Program-made: the position numbers and the translations under genes
Notes under the pieces: model-generated
Databases searched by the model: none
What the model was told of the DNA's origin: nothing
Seen by the model: the letters and a program-made list of their open reading frames with translations, nothing else
Assembly (NCBI GenBank): GCA_025890175.1
Contig: JANPYM010000008.1
Span: forward strand, 735,337 to 799,336
DNA length: 64,000 nt
Reading direction: 5' to 3'
Origin: Ciborinia camelliae
Taxonomy: Eukaryota > Ascomycota > Leotiomycetes > Helotiales > Sclerotiniaceae
In this document: positions 48,435 through 59,357 of the stretch, in pieces
Layout of the letters: every line of letters starts with the position of its first letter
Position numbering within the stretch: position 1 is the first letter of the stretch

Positions 48435-49227
48435 ATGCCCATTGTACCAGTCATGGCAGATACCAAGTCTCCTTCGCCCTTCATGCGCATTCCCCCGGAG
48501 GTCAGGGTCATGATCTATAAACTTTTATTTGACGATAAGAACAACAAAGTCTTCGAGATTCGAAACCAGAATCCAAATGCATATGCCAACCGTGCCAATC
48601 GTCCTCTGCGATCTTCCTATGGTGTTGATCGCTCACTCATGCTACAAAGTGTCTGCACGACGTATCACCTATGCACCGCTGTCGATATACACACTTCTAT
48701 AATGAGTGTTAACCGCCAGATATATGGAGAATCCGCACATCTATTATATGAAAATAGGATTTTCAGTTTTTATAAGGATATCGAGGCTGTTGACCCTTTC
48801 TTTTCCGACCTTACTCCCGGTATGCGATCGTTAGTACAAGAAATATCTCTCTTCAATAACAGGGTTTTGCTTTCTGTCGTGAATCAAATCGGGGTGAATG
48901 GAACAATCTTTGTGGATAATGAGGGACCAGATCCAATTGAAGAGCTTGAAATTGATCATTGAGGGAGGACGACCAAGACTTGGATGGGGAAATTTAACGC
49001 GGTATACGTCGGCTGATTTCAAAACTTTGTCAAGAGTCGCATTTGAACCTTTGGAATGGGCCTTCCAATTACTGGAGATCAAAGGTATTCAGAGATTGAA
49101 AATCACTTCTGAGATGCATTCTATACCTCCACCAAGTCGTTCATCCATGGCTTTCTTCAGTGCATTCTCTGCTTCGATCGAGAATGGTTTTGCGGAGTAC
49201 TTGCGGCGAGAACTCATTGGTGCATGA
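48435..49227 (+). pseudogene. 2EXR-domain protein with frame disruption
   Basis: The N-terminus carries the 2EXR signature PFMRIPPEVRVMIYKLLF near residues 15-32, and LMLQSVCTTYHL and IMSVNRQIYGESAHLLYEN follow. This frame stops at 48960-48962. The family-like continuation is in other frames: EWNNLCG in one (48891-48911) and MRDQIQLKSLKLIIEGGRP in another (from about 48919), running to 49227. That pattern matches the neighbour's LWEDVCKFMTREFADLRCL and implies two 1-nt deletions. Alternatively, a 52-nt GT-AG intron (48879-48930) joins the outer frames in phase to give 246 residues but discards the conserved segment. I favour a decaying gene. The function of 2EXR proteins is unknown. Confidence 0.6.
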
Positions 49228-50036
49228 TCTTTGTATGCGTGTTCCTGGCATCAGATTACGGTGTAAGCATCGCTATACTAGTGGGAGGGAAATTTTGACG
49301 CCTGCGTATTTCTGTCCAACGATACAGTCATGCAGTGTCACCCTCAGCATGCATCACCCTCAGCCGCATGCTGAGATAATCTTTCCGGATAGACCAACTG
49401 TTGGTTGGACTGATTGTCCTTCCGCCTTTCGAGATTTGACCAACCTGGTATTCTCCCATTCGTTGGTCGTGTGATATATCAAAAACGTGGTATCCCTTGT
49501 GTATATCTAAGCTTTTCTGTTCCTCTAATTTATGCTCCCGTTGGACTTTCATAAAGATGACATGCAGTCCCTCAATCACTTTACTTTATACGGTCTGACT
49601 AGCGCACGCGCTAGTGTCTCGGTGCTCTATATAAGATGTCAACCTCATAGTGGGTAGCTTTATAGGAATCAACGATTTTACACATAAGATTAAGTACTCA
49701 CACTTTCCTTACACCAGGTTGAATACCAAGAATCTCATTTCTTCTTAATAATACCATCTTTTGATCCTGGTTTCAGATCCGACGATATCTCTTGTCTTTT
49801 TCCCGAAAAGATTACCATTACTTATCTTTGCAATATACTTGCAGACAGTATTGCATCAATACTCAATTGCAGTAGTCAATTTAAGCTTCTAGCATACAAG
49901 CAAAATCTACAATTCTTTGAAGTCACTATATGACAATTTCACTTTGAACATACCTACAACGCAAACACCAAAACCCGACAATCCGGGCTGTATACCTTGT
50001 CGACTTCACCGGTATTCCGCCCCTGCATTACCCGAA
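49228..50036. promoter_or_regulatory. intergenic region with a TATA-like box upstream of the second 2EXR gene
   Basis: A CTATATAAGA box lies at about 49627, about 410 bp before the chosen ATG, with CA/TTC-rich DNA following; this would give a long 5' untranslated leader. The frame is open upstream of the ATG to about 49917 but without another ATG. A palindromic-looking gcgcacgcgc stretch sits near 49602. Confidence 0.4.
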
Positions 50037-51221
50037 ATGACATCCCAGTCATCTGAATCTCCTTTTGGAGACCCATCAGGGTGTCCGGAGTTACCATTCC
50101 TATCCATAAATGTTTTCTACGCTCAAAGGGATACAAATATAAAGTGTAGATGCAATTGTCAAAGTATTCAAGTTGATATTCTTTATCCTACTTCATATCC
50201 ACTTGACTTCAAGTCTTTGGAACATACAGACAAGGAGCCGGAAGAAATCATGGAACAGGCGAAGAATCCTTCTTCTCTCAGCCCTGCAGAGGCACTAACC
50301 CGATTCGAACATTCATCACATGAATTATACTCGCCAATCAACAATTGCCCAACATCGGGCCAATCATCTTTCCCCTTCCTGTCTCTTCCCATAGAGATCC
50401 GTCTGAAAATCTATCGTCTCCTCTTTCCACCCCGCCACCACAAAATCACAACCCAAATTCCACGCAGCGGATACTACTTCCCTCCCACATGCACCCCCCT
50501 TTTTGCAGCCCAATCATTCTATCCCATTTCTCCAAACGATCCCGACAAACTCACCACCTACAAAATCCTTTCCGCCAATTCCCACCCCGATCATCCAAAC
50601 CCGACTATACACACGCGCATCCTAAGCGTATGCAGACAAATTCAAGAAGAAGCCGAAGAGGTGCTTTACGGAAATGAAAATAGTATCTGGGATTTCGGTG
50701 TGAATATTGAGGCGGTCAGCCCTTTTTGGTTGGATCGAAGTAAGGGTGCACGGGGATGGGTAAGGAATTTGAAGATTGCGAGGGAGATTCCCACGACTGA
50801 ATGGATCGGGGGAGATGGGCTATGGGAAGATGTGTGTAAATTTATGACACGCGAATTTGCGGACTTGAGATGTCTGGATTTAACGGTTTGGGGCGACGCA
50901 ACCGTTGAACATCATGTGGAGGGTTTGTTTATCTCGAGGATATTACCATTACAACCCATTGATGACCTCGAGAAGGAGTATGCGCAGAGACGGATGGAAA
51001 CGGATCCATGCGAGTGGGGGAAGTTACCCGAGCATAAAGGGTTGAGGAGGGCGAAGGTTACGTGGTGGGGGTTTAGAGGGGAGGTGAAAAGTTTCTTGGC
51101 AAAGTGGATGTTGGAGAATCGTTTGTTGACGGAGGAGATGGTTAGAGAGGGGGAGATCGTTCAAGGGGTGGTGCTTTGGAATGGAAATGGAAAAGAAAAC
51201 GGGGTTGATGTTCTCGCTTAG
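50037..51221 (+). CDS. 2EXR-domain protein, intact
   Basis: A single exon encodes 394 residues. The ATG at 50037 is the first in frame. The first 110 residues are variable, with a short Cys-containing patch (KCRCNCQ). The 2EXR signature FLSLPIEIRLKIYRLLF is near residue 112, followed by HTRILSVCRQIQEEAEEVLYG and a domain with EWIGGDGLWEDVCKFM and DLRCLDLTVWG. The C-terminal LLTEEMVREGEIVQ is helical. These proteins are abundant in Pezizomycotina and their function is unknown; some resemble F-box proteins at the start. It lies on the same strand as the disrupted 2EXR gene, 0.8 kb downstream of it, consistent with an old tandem duplication. Intact and probably expressed. Confidence 0.8.
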   Translation: MTSQSSESPFGDPSGCPELPFLSINVFYAQRDTNIKCRCNCQSIQVDILYPTSYPLDFKSLEHTDKEPEEIMEQAKNPSSLSPAEALTRFEHSSHELYSPINNCPTSGQSSFPFLSLPIEIRLKIYRLLFPPRHHKITTQIPRSGYYFPPTCTPLFAAQSFYPISPNDPDKLTTYKILSANSHPDHPNPTIHTRILSVCRQIQEEAEEVLYGNENSIWDFGVNIEAVSPFWLDRSKGARGWVRNLKIAREIPTTEWIGGDGLWEDVCKFMTREFADLRCLDLTVWGDATVEHHVEGLFISRILPLQPIDDLEKEYAQRRMETDPCEWGKLPEHKGLRRAKVTWWGFRGEVKSFLAKWMLENRLLTEEMVREGEIVQGVVLWNGNGKENGVDVLA

Positions 51222-51953
51222 GGATGAGATTATTGGTGTTTGTAATGAGTAGGTTGTATGTGAAAGAGGTAACTATATTCCAATATGCTATAGTTGCCGC
51301 TCTCTCTTGGTAGATAGTAGTCGCTTAGTCGCTAATCAGACATAATATATTCATCCCATTCCATCCTATCTACCCCCTTCCCTTCCCATCCCCTTCTTTC
51401 TCATTCATCAACCCAGTCCTAAATACCATAAAGCAAAGATATCACATCATCCAACCTATTACCCTGAGAGCGCGCTAGGCAATTTCTCACTTAAACATAT
51501 ACATAAATAGGTACCTAGGCAACAGACAGTACCCAATAAACCCACAATACTAACACAACACTAAATATCCCATCATTTTTTACCACATGCATACTAGGTA
51601 GGTATCCAAACCCCATAACCATACAATTTAACCACTATTCCTTACATATATACAATCTAACAATCTAACAAACAATCTCGATTCCTCATCCATCCATCCC
51701 CGAGTCCGAAAATCCATAATATGGAATCTGGATATGATGGTACTTCTTCCTCCCAGAGCTTCTTGTTCCTTCCTAGAGAATCAAGAATCAAGATCTCCCC
51801 ATTCTATCTTATCTTTAAGCCCGCTTTATATGTTATCTATTTCTCCTCAACTTGAAACCATTTACACACCTACCTACCCACCTACCCTCCTCCTCCTCCT
51901 CCCCAAAAACATTTACCCACCTATCCACCAACCCATCTCCTCACATATCCTTC

Positions 51954-52118
51954 TCCCAATCCCAATCCCAATCCCAATCCAAATCCAAATCCAAATCCAA
52001 ATCCAAATCCAAATCCAAATCCAAATCCAAATCCAAATCCAAATCCAAATCCAAATCCAAATCCAAATCCCAATCCCAATCCCAATCCCAATCCCAATCC
52101 CAATCCCAATCCCAATCT
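51954..52118. repeat. CCCAAT/CCAAAT hexamer array
   Basis: A block of CCCAAT units, then about fifteen CCAAAT units, then CCCAAT units again. The symmetrical order (one base differs between the two unit types) suggests slippage from one ancestral hexamer. Every frame is open through it, which produces the long artificial open frames here. Confidence 0.95.
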
Positions 52119-52135
52119 AACCTCATAGCAGGCAA

Positions 52136-52242
52136 CCAAAACCAAAACCAAAACCAAAACCAAAACCAAAACCAAAACCAAAACCAAAACCAAAACCAAA
52201 ACCAAAACCAAAACCAAAACCAAAACCAAAACCAAAACCAAA
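52136..52242. repeat. ACCAAA hexamer array
   Basis: About seventeen nearly perfect ACCAAA units, 18 bp after the previous array. All frames are open (Asn-Gln alternation on the plus strand), so no gene is implied. Confidence 0.95.
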
Positions 52243-52305
52243 ACTACTGATGCGACAATGATGATTCTTTATGAAGATAATTTCTGTTTTGCTAGGTCTT
52301 CAACC

Positions 52306-52338
<33 letters not shown>

Positions 52339-52840
52339 CAGATCCAAGATTCTATATGTAGAAAGCCCTAGAGATTTATAGAAAGACACCACACAGCTGG
52401 GCAGTAAGTAATAAGTAGTGCGGCTCAGTGACTGCACTGTGTGCTACACGGTTCAAATTACAGAGCCGAGGGGGACGATTCCAAGAATAAGTGACGTTTC
52501 AATAATGTTTGGTCAGTTGATCAGTTGGGCCATATATAGAGGCCGAACTTAGATGGGATATGTGGAAGTTGATTAGGTAGTTTCATATGTCTTGATGTAA
52601 TTTTAAGTTTGGTAGTCTTGCACGTATGCATGTAATCAGTCTCCATATCCACTCAGCTAATTGGTGTTGAACGTTCTGTTGAGTCCTGCCCAAGGAACAC
52701 AGTAGAGATCCATTGCCGTATCCGAATACATTCCGATTCCCCATCCACATCCACATCCACATCCACATTCCACATTCCCAATCCTCGCCCCGGTACATCC
52801 ATATCCCAACCACCCCCACCACCCCCTCAGCACCTTCACA

Positions 52841-53668
52841 CTAAGCCTTCTCGCTCTTCTCCCTCTCCTCCCTCTCCTTCTCCCCACAACTAACCAACCT
52901 CCCCACCACCAAATATTTCTCCTCAAACCTCTCCTCCCACCCCCTAAGCGCCTCCAACTCATCCGCATCCAAATCCTCCAACCCATCCAACGCGCCCTGC
53001 AAATCCACCGTCAACATCTCCGCATCAAAACTGCCCTTCGCCAACCCGCGACTCGCATCTCGCCCCGCGAAATTCTCATACGGTCCACCGGGTCCGTAGA
53101 AATTCCTGCCATTGCTCACGTCGAAGACGCGTCCGCGCACGGCGAGATACACCGGCGTATTGTTGAGGCCGGAGAAGGGGACGAGTTCCGGAGGCGTGAA
53201 GGTGCGGAAGACGATGGGGGCGGGGGCTGGTGGGATCGGAATCGCTTTTTTGGGGCGCAGCGTCGTGTAGGTGAGGAGAGCGAGGAGACTGAGGAGGAGG
53301 AGGTTGAGCGGGGTGGCTAGGCTGGCTCTGTTGATTAGGTAGGTATTGTTAGTCTTGTATTTCTAATCTTGATTTTACTGTGTATGATTTTGTGATATGA
53401 TTCATGGATTGCTGAAAAGGCGAGGGGTGACATACACTTCTGCACCAGCAGGTCTTTGGGCTTCTGAATTTGACAAGAGGGTTAGCATTGTGAGTTGTTG
53501 ATAGGTATTAATTATAATGATCCGATCAAATCGACCTGATTCCAGTCGAAAAAGAAGAGATTCCTTATTATTCCTCCACTCAATGAGGGAGCAGCCGAAA
53601 AAGAAAAAAAAAAACAGAGCATCATAAAACAACATACCAGCAGCCATTCTCTTCTCAACATATTCCAT
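52841..53668 (-). CDS. DAP1: Dap1/PGRMC1-type cytochrome b5-like haem-binding protein
   Basis: Three exons, 53668-53638, 53463-53436 and 53327-52841, encode 181 residues; the first two are tiny. They meet in phase to give MEYVEKRMAAEAQRP, then a membrane helix (LNLLLLSLLALLTYTTL) and the cytochrome b5-like domain: FTPPELVPFSGLNNTPVYLA, then RGRVFDVSNGRNFYGPGGPY and NFAGRDASRGLA. Membrane-anchored Dap1 binds haem and supports P450s of sterol synthesis, particularly Erg11, in yeast and animals. The C-terminus is acidic, then Lys/Glu-rich (EKEREEREKSEKA). The donor GTATGT in exon 2 is canonical. Antisense to a repeat-rich intergenic region. Confidence 0.88.
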
Positions 53669-54596
53669 GATGCCTTTCTATCTTCCTATCTATCGATCCA
53701 ACGTCCAGCAATTGCAATGTAATAATCCGTATCAAACGCAAAGATGACAACTCTCTCGAGGCTAGATTTATGACCGTAAAATAACTCTCCTATCCGCAAA
53801 AGTCTTCAAATATCGAATTCCGCAGAGTGGTCAGAAATAAAATCAAAAGTGTAAGACCAACAGAACGTGATGTTGACTGATACCTAGTAAGTACCTAATA
53901 GATATTGATTGGAAATTATTAAGCTTCGAAGCTTCGAGCTACAAATAGCGGGGATTCATTACCTCCAGCTACGATAGGTTATCTTCGATTCATCACGTGG
54001 GACCCCTCAACCTCAACCTCAACCCCGATTTTAGCCGCCGGTACTCAAAACTCACCGGGAGCTCACCGGGAGCTAGATTTCAAATTGATTATGCCAAGAA
54101 AGCAACGACCACAGTCCTGACTCTGATACAATTTCCACATACACACAGGTAACACACAGGTGACACAGCCTCTTGAATTCCAACCAAACCAAATTTTAAA
54201 ATTACCACGTATCATGCATCTCAATTTTATAAAGTTTTTAAAGTTCATTGGTGATTTGATATATTATTAGTATCCTGCAATACAGTTTGAGATTTTGTAA
54301 TGTATCCATCTCCATCTCGAAGTTCAGAATCAATTATGAATGATATGATGTTTCCCATAAAAGAAAAGTCCATAGAATGAACCCTTAAATCCAATGCAAG
54401 TAAGTAGCGGAAGAACTACCGGAAAGGCTTTCCTTAACTCTCAACTGATCCATCCATCCATCCCAATCCCATCCTCAAGTGACCTGTGCACCCACCAAAC
54501 TCCTTGTGATTGACCCCTGACTACCATTTTGCGTATTTTCCGCGCCAAATAAATCGATTCATCTTTCCAGACCTCCGCGTTTCACAACTCCATGAC
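53669..54596. other. intergenic region, no gene seen
   Basis: It holds the DAP1 promoter on the left. It contains two adjacent copies of ctcaccgggag (54052-54073) and CA/TTC-rich DNA. No coding frame with structure. Confidence 0.5.
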
Positions 54597-56868
54597 CTAA
54601 CCAGTGACTCTCCTAACCCACAATCCTGTCCCCTCATACCCCGCTTGATTATCTTTCCTCTTCCACGCTCTATGCAATTTCAACCCACACTCATGTTCCT
54701 CCCTTCTAATCTCCGCTTCCTCCTCTCTCAACGCCTCGATCTGTTTTTTCTCCACCTCTCTCTTCCTCCTGACCTCCTCCGTAACAGTCATCCTATCCAC
54801 AGGCATAAGTTCCGTCATTTGCTTAATTGATTTTTCGATATTCTGTCTGCGATGTGCAAGAGTTTCGAGACGGGCTTCCAGTGTAGAAATAGGATCTGAT
54901 GAAGCGGTTTCGGCGGGGGTATTGGGGAGAGATTTGAGGAGAGTAGACGAGGAGCGCTGTGGGGGGTTATGTTGGCGGGGAAGGGAGGAAGTCATGGAGA
55001 TGGTTATTGGATTGTTGGAATTGATGGCTTTGCGGGTGATGCTTTTTGTGGAATAGATAGATGCGCTGTCATCGGCCATGACCTTGGGACGTTTTCGAGA
55101 GAGTATTGAAGTAGGACCTTGGGTTGTCATAGTGTAGGATTGAATGGGTAGTGGAGGATGCAATTCGTTTTGTAGATCGATAGAGGGTGCTCTGGTAGAC
55201 TGTGTAGCTTCTGATGTGGCCTTTGTGCTGACACTAAAGCGGGAAGGAGGTTGAACGTATGGTTCGTTTGGATCGATGGGAGGGAAAGAATACTTAAGAG
55301 CTTCGCGGAAATTTCGCTCGATGGTTCCAGTGGAACCTTTTTTGGAATGGGAAGGAAAATATGCGGATGGAGATTCTGCAGTGAAATCGGTGGTAAAATT
55401 TGGAAGGCGAGTTGCATGAATAGGTTCTGGGTGGTGAATTGAGTGTTCTTTATAGGTTTGTGGACTGTTTCGGCCACTGAGTGAATGTCCTGAGTTCATA
55501 GGCAGATGGTGGGGTAGATCCATGAAGGTTGATGCCGCTTGTGTTTCACTATTTGTACTTCGGATTGAAGATGCAGGGGTACTTGTGCTTGATGTAATGC
55601 GGTTCTCGCCCCTCGTTGCGATTGGGATATTAAGTGGAGGTATGTTGTAATTCTCTGACGGCGTGGGTACAATTGTTGAACGTCCTGTTGCCCCTTTCCA
55701 TTCTGGTTTCTCTACCGGAATATTGTTTTTCAATTTGCGAACACGCTCTCCGAAAGACATTTGATGTTGAGGTTTCGGCGCACCAGCACTGATGATTGAT
55801 GTATTGCCCATTGGTCTAACATTTCGTGGTGGGGAATATTCTCCTGGTTTGACGGATTGTGGTTTCCCCCTCTTGCTTGTCGTTTGTTCGCCGGAATATG
55901 GATCCCATCTCACATCTGCTGTTTTTCTACCCTTTGGTCCATCTACATCTTTCCGGTTCAGAAGATTCGCTGCTACTGCTGCGACTTGATTGCGCCTCTT
56001 TTCTTTTCGCATAACCGGAATACTACTCGATGGTGGCTTCAATCTGGAATCGGTCCATTCTTTCGACTTCCCAAATCCAAGGCGTGAAATGTCGGGCACC
56101 TCATCGATTGGGGAGACTTCATGGTCTTGATATCGATTTGTGCTTCTATTTGAAATTCCGTTAGTCCATATAAATAGAATTGTGACAATGGGTGATGAAA
56201 TCGTCCAAGACCACATAGGGTCAGCCGTCGCAACGGAAATGACATAACAGAACCTGCATTAAACTAAAAGAATGCGACCTACCGCTGGGCTCCATCAAAC
56301 TCCGGGGAGCTTGGAGGCGAAATTTCTGCCGAATTTGGAGTCATTGTTTTCGCAGATGTATTGTATGGAAAATGATCATTCATAGGATTCGGAGAAGGTT
56401 GTGAGTAAACAGAAGAAGCCGGCCTGAATTTGTCGGAATTCTGGCGAGAATGTTGCATTGGAGGAACTACTTCACTAAAATAAACATTAGCTAGAGGTTC
56501 GCTAGGACCGTACAAGAATGTAAATTTGACAGCTATATCTTTAAGCTGAAACATAAGCCCAACATCGATTATTCCTCATGACAATTTCTCTCCAACACCA
56601 TCACCCCCACCCATATGCCAAGTGCGAGAAACCTTGTGACCTACAATGGTAGAAGTGGCAATCCTTTTGGGGTATTATTATTCCTTGTCGGTCTTGACGA
56701 AGGGGCAGTATTTCTATCCGACGGCCTATCCATATCAACATTTATCCCACCAGCAGCTCCATAAGATTTCTCAAAAATAGTCGTCTCGACAAGTACCGGC
56801 TCACTGATCACAGACTGACGTGTTGTAGTACCATGACTACTCTTTGCAGTGTTGAGACGCTTCCACAT
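54597..56868 (-). CDS. uncharacterised Ser/Pro-rich protein with C-terminal coiled coil
   Basis: Three exons, 56868-56645, 56474-56283 and 56145-54597, encode 654 residues and close in phase. The sequence is mostly disordered, Ser/Pro/Thr/Asn-rich, with basic patches (MRKEKRRNQVAAVAANLLNR). The C-terminal 100 residues form a predicted coiled coil: TLEARLETLAHRRQNIEK, then TEEVRRKREVEKKQIEALRE and EEAEIRREEHECGLKLHRAW. I do not recognise the family; a scaffold or cytoskeletal role is possible but not shown. The chosen start (MWKRLNTAKSS) may be internal: a protein-like frame (DLSRSRDKYFREAFSTPP) lies immediately upstream, one base out of phase at an A5 run, so the true N-terminus may be longer. 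Confidence 0.65.
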
Positions 56869-57661
56869 TATGTTTTTCTTCGTTCGAGAACTGTATGATC
56901 GTCACTAGGGATCGGTGGGGTACTGAAAGCTTCCCGGAAATATTTGTCGCGAGATCTTGAAAGGTCTGGAAGGGAATTCCTTGAATAGATAGATCCGGAC
57001 GGGAAACCTAAGGATATTATATTCTTGATCATGTAGGTATTCGGAGGTTTTAAACTTTTGTAGCTGAAGAATTTCAGATGTCCTCCACACACAATTTTTG
57101 ATATGTATGTAGCATGTATGTATGTATGTATGTATCTCGTGTTCTCGTAAATAATTGGAAGGATCGTCACAGGATGCCGAAGGCTGTGCAAAGCTGTTGG
57201 GTTTAATGTTTGTTGAGTTTGATTGAAGAAAGTAAAGTGTAAGAAACGGAAGGGTGTCCTGATTGTTATTCAGGTACCGGTCGGTAGGTAAAGAAACAAT
57301 ATGTATAGAACTTAAGGAGAAAGAGGTACGGTGAACTAATAAGGCGATTGCTGAGAATTCAATTGTAAGTTTGAATATGAACAAATAGAATAGAATGATA
57401 GAGAGTTGACCAGTGATTCAAGGAGTGAAGGTTGTTATTGATACAAAAATAAAAACCGTCGAGTCAAACGGCTGGCAACGAGGACGTGACTGGACCGTCT
57501 TTTGATAGCCAATGAAAGACCAACCCAAAAATAATTATGAAGTGAAGCTTGAAAAGAGTGAAAAGAGTGAAAATAGTAAAAAGATACAAGGTTGGATGAG
57601 AAGAGATCCGAACAAGAATCATACAGTAGGAGGTACCTTTGAATTACCTACCACCAGAGCA
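56869..57661. other. upstream region of the coiled-coil gene with a possible lost 5' exon
   Basis: The minus strand from about 57010 to 56877 reads like protein (SIYSRNSLPDLSRSRDKY and EAFSTPPIPSDDHTVLERRK). A CATA/TGTA microsatellite lies at 57103-57133. The rest is promoter-type DNA. Whether the upstream frame is a real exon is discussed as a finding. Confidence 0.45.
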
Positions 57662-59347
57662 AATGAACAAGTATAAAAGTTTTTCTGGGTGAGTTTTTCC
57701 TGACGCCAACATAATTAACATAGACTTTCCGGACGGCAATCAATAATACTACCCAGCTATCTACCTAGCTAGGTAGGTAGGTAGGTAGCCATTCATTCAT
57801 TTTGATTAGATTTTGATAAAATTGATACACTTCATCCCTTCATCCATAAGAGCAAGCAACATCTCAGTCATCCCTGGTCAGTTCGTCATGTTGATGCAAA
57901 TGACAGGGGAATTTTTAAGTTCATTGGCAATTTGGCATAATTTTAGACTCCTCGGTAGTGGAAATCTCCTGTGGAAATGGGGTCCATGTTGAGTGTTCTA
58001 ACTAGAATTGTCGAAGTGACAGATTAAATGGGGGCCAAAGTGCGTCTAATCATCTCTAATGAAATCTTAAAGTAAATGAACGACTAGGGAATCATCATCA
58101 ATCAAAAGTTACCTAAGTTGAGTCTTCGTATCGTCATTCTATATATATTATAGTTTATTAGCGAGTATACAAGATTTGCTAGGCAATATATATATAGCGG
58201 TGGCGGTGATTTTATATTACAAGAATGTTCCATGAGTTAGATGGAACTTTAGAAGACGGAGGTTTATGTGAAGGTTGATCTTCTCCCTTCTTTTGCCTGT
58301 TCTAGAATCTAGTTAGAGCTCAATGTCGTAGTGAAACTTAGTTTCGTGAATCTCCTGAATGTTTGCATCATATTGAGGATTCGATTCTAGAAGCTACAGT
58401 ACCCATTGAACTGTTCTAGTCTCACAGCTTCATTGCCCGGCAATCGTAGGCTACGACTAGCCCCCACCCTCTCGCCCCGCACACACATCCAGCCCTCGTT
58501 TCCCTCTTGGGGGTTGGGTGTGTGGTTGGTTAGGGGGAAAGCTAAATGGGGAAGCTAGTAGGTCACAATTAGGTCTTTTTCGTTTCATCTTTTAAGCGCT
58601 CCTTGGGCGCTGCTCTCAAGTTTGTGGTTTCATCAATATCAGAAGTCCGAATCCACTTTTCTTATCAAATCCTTATCCAACCACAATTCAGACATCCAAT
58701 TAGGTACCGCATCCTCTTGCACACTTATGCGTAGTAAGCCGCAACAATCTGATGTCCCAAAAGCTGGATGTTTGTAAAGGATTTATTAGCGATCACAGAA
58801 GGCTAGGTAGGTAGCTGGAGGTATCAGGTAGGTACCTAGGAGTAAGGGGGGGGTTATAAAAATCGTTATGTATTGGATAAATAACCGAATTTTTTTTTTT
58901 TTAAAGTATTGATAAATCAAAAAATTCTTTAATATTTTTTAATATGGATTTGTATTTTAAATTGAATATATATGTTAAAATAAATGTAAAAAGAATTGGA
59001 TATATAATTTATATTAATTTATTATTAATATTAAGGTAATTATTAAATTTATTATATTATAAATTTAAATATAATTTGTAAATCTATTATAATATATATT
59101 GGATTATGTATGTAAATCTGTAATATTTTATATTTAATTAAAATTTTGAATATAATGAAATACGGATAAATTGTAAATATCGAATTAAATATTTTTTTTT
59201 GATAAAAAATATATTTATTTAATATTTTTATTGGATATTGTTAGTTTAATAATAATTAAAATAATTGATAAAAAAAAATTAATTTAATTAAAATAATTGA
59301 TAAAAAATGATTGGATTTCGTTTATATTATTATAATTTATTAATAAT
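57662..59347 (+). repeat. direct repeat copy 1, left of assembly gap
   Basis: These 1,686 bp recur after the gap at 59358-61046. The only differences I see are homopolymer lengths near 58515-58540. The first 1.2 kb is unique-looking DNA with no gene; from about 58860 it enters the AT-rich island. Confidence 0.95.
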
Positions 59348-59357
59348 NNNNNNNNNN
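59348..59357. other. assembly gap, 10 N
   Basis: Ten N characters mark a scaffold join. Ten is a conventional placeholder, so the true gap size is unknown, possibly negative because the flanks repeat. Confidence 0.98.

Larger units (their letters stand above)
51222..52840. other. intergenic region dominated by simple repeats
   Basis: The 3' side of the 2EXR gene is followed by CATCC-type DNA (51355-51405), the two hexamer arrays described separately, a GATT tetranucleotide run (52307-52338), and unique DNA up to the DAP1 gene. CCACAT units repeat at 52745-52770. No gene. Confidence 0.6.

Noticed and set aside
51734..52250. Overlapping 128- and 132-codon frames with IQ, SK and NQ repeats
   Set aside because: Produced by hexamer arrays, where every frame is open because the unit is a multiple of three.
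52440..52480. Sequence resembling a tRNA B box (ggttcaaat)
   Set aside because: No matching A box at the correct distance and no cloverleaf stems.
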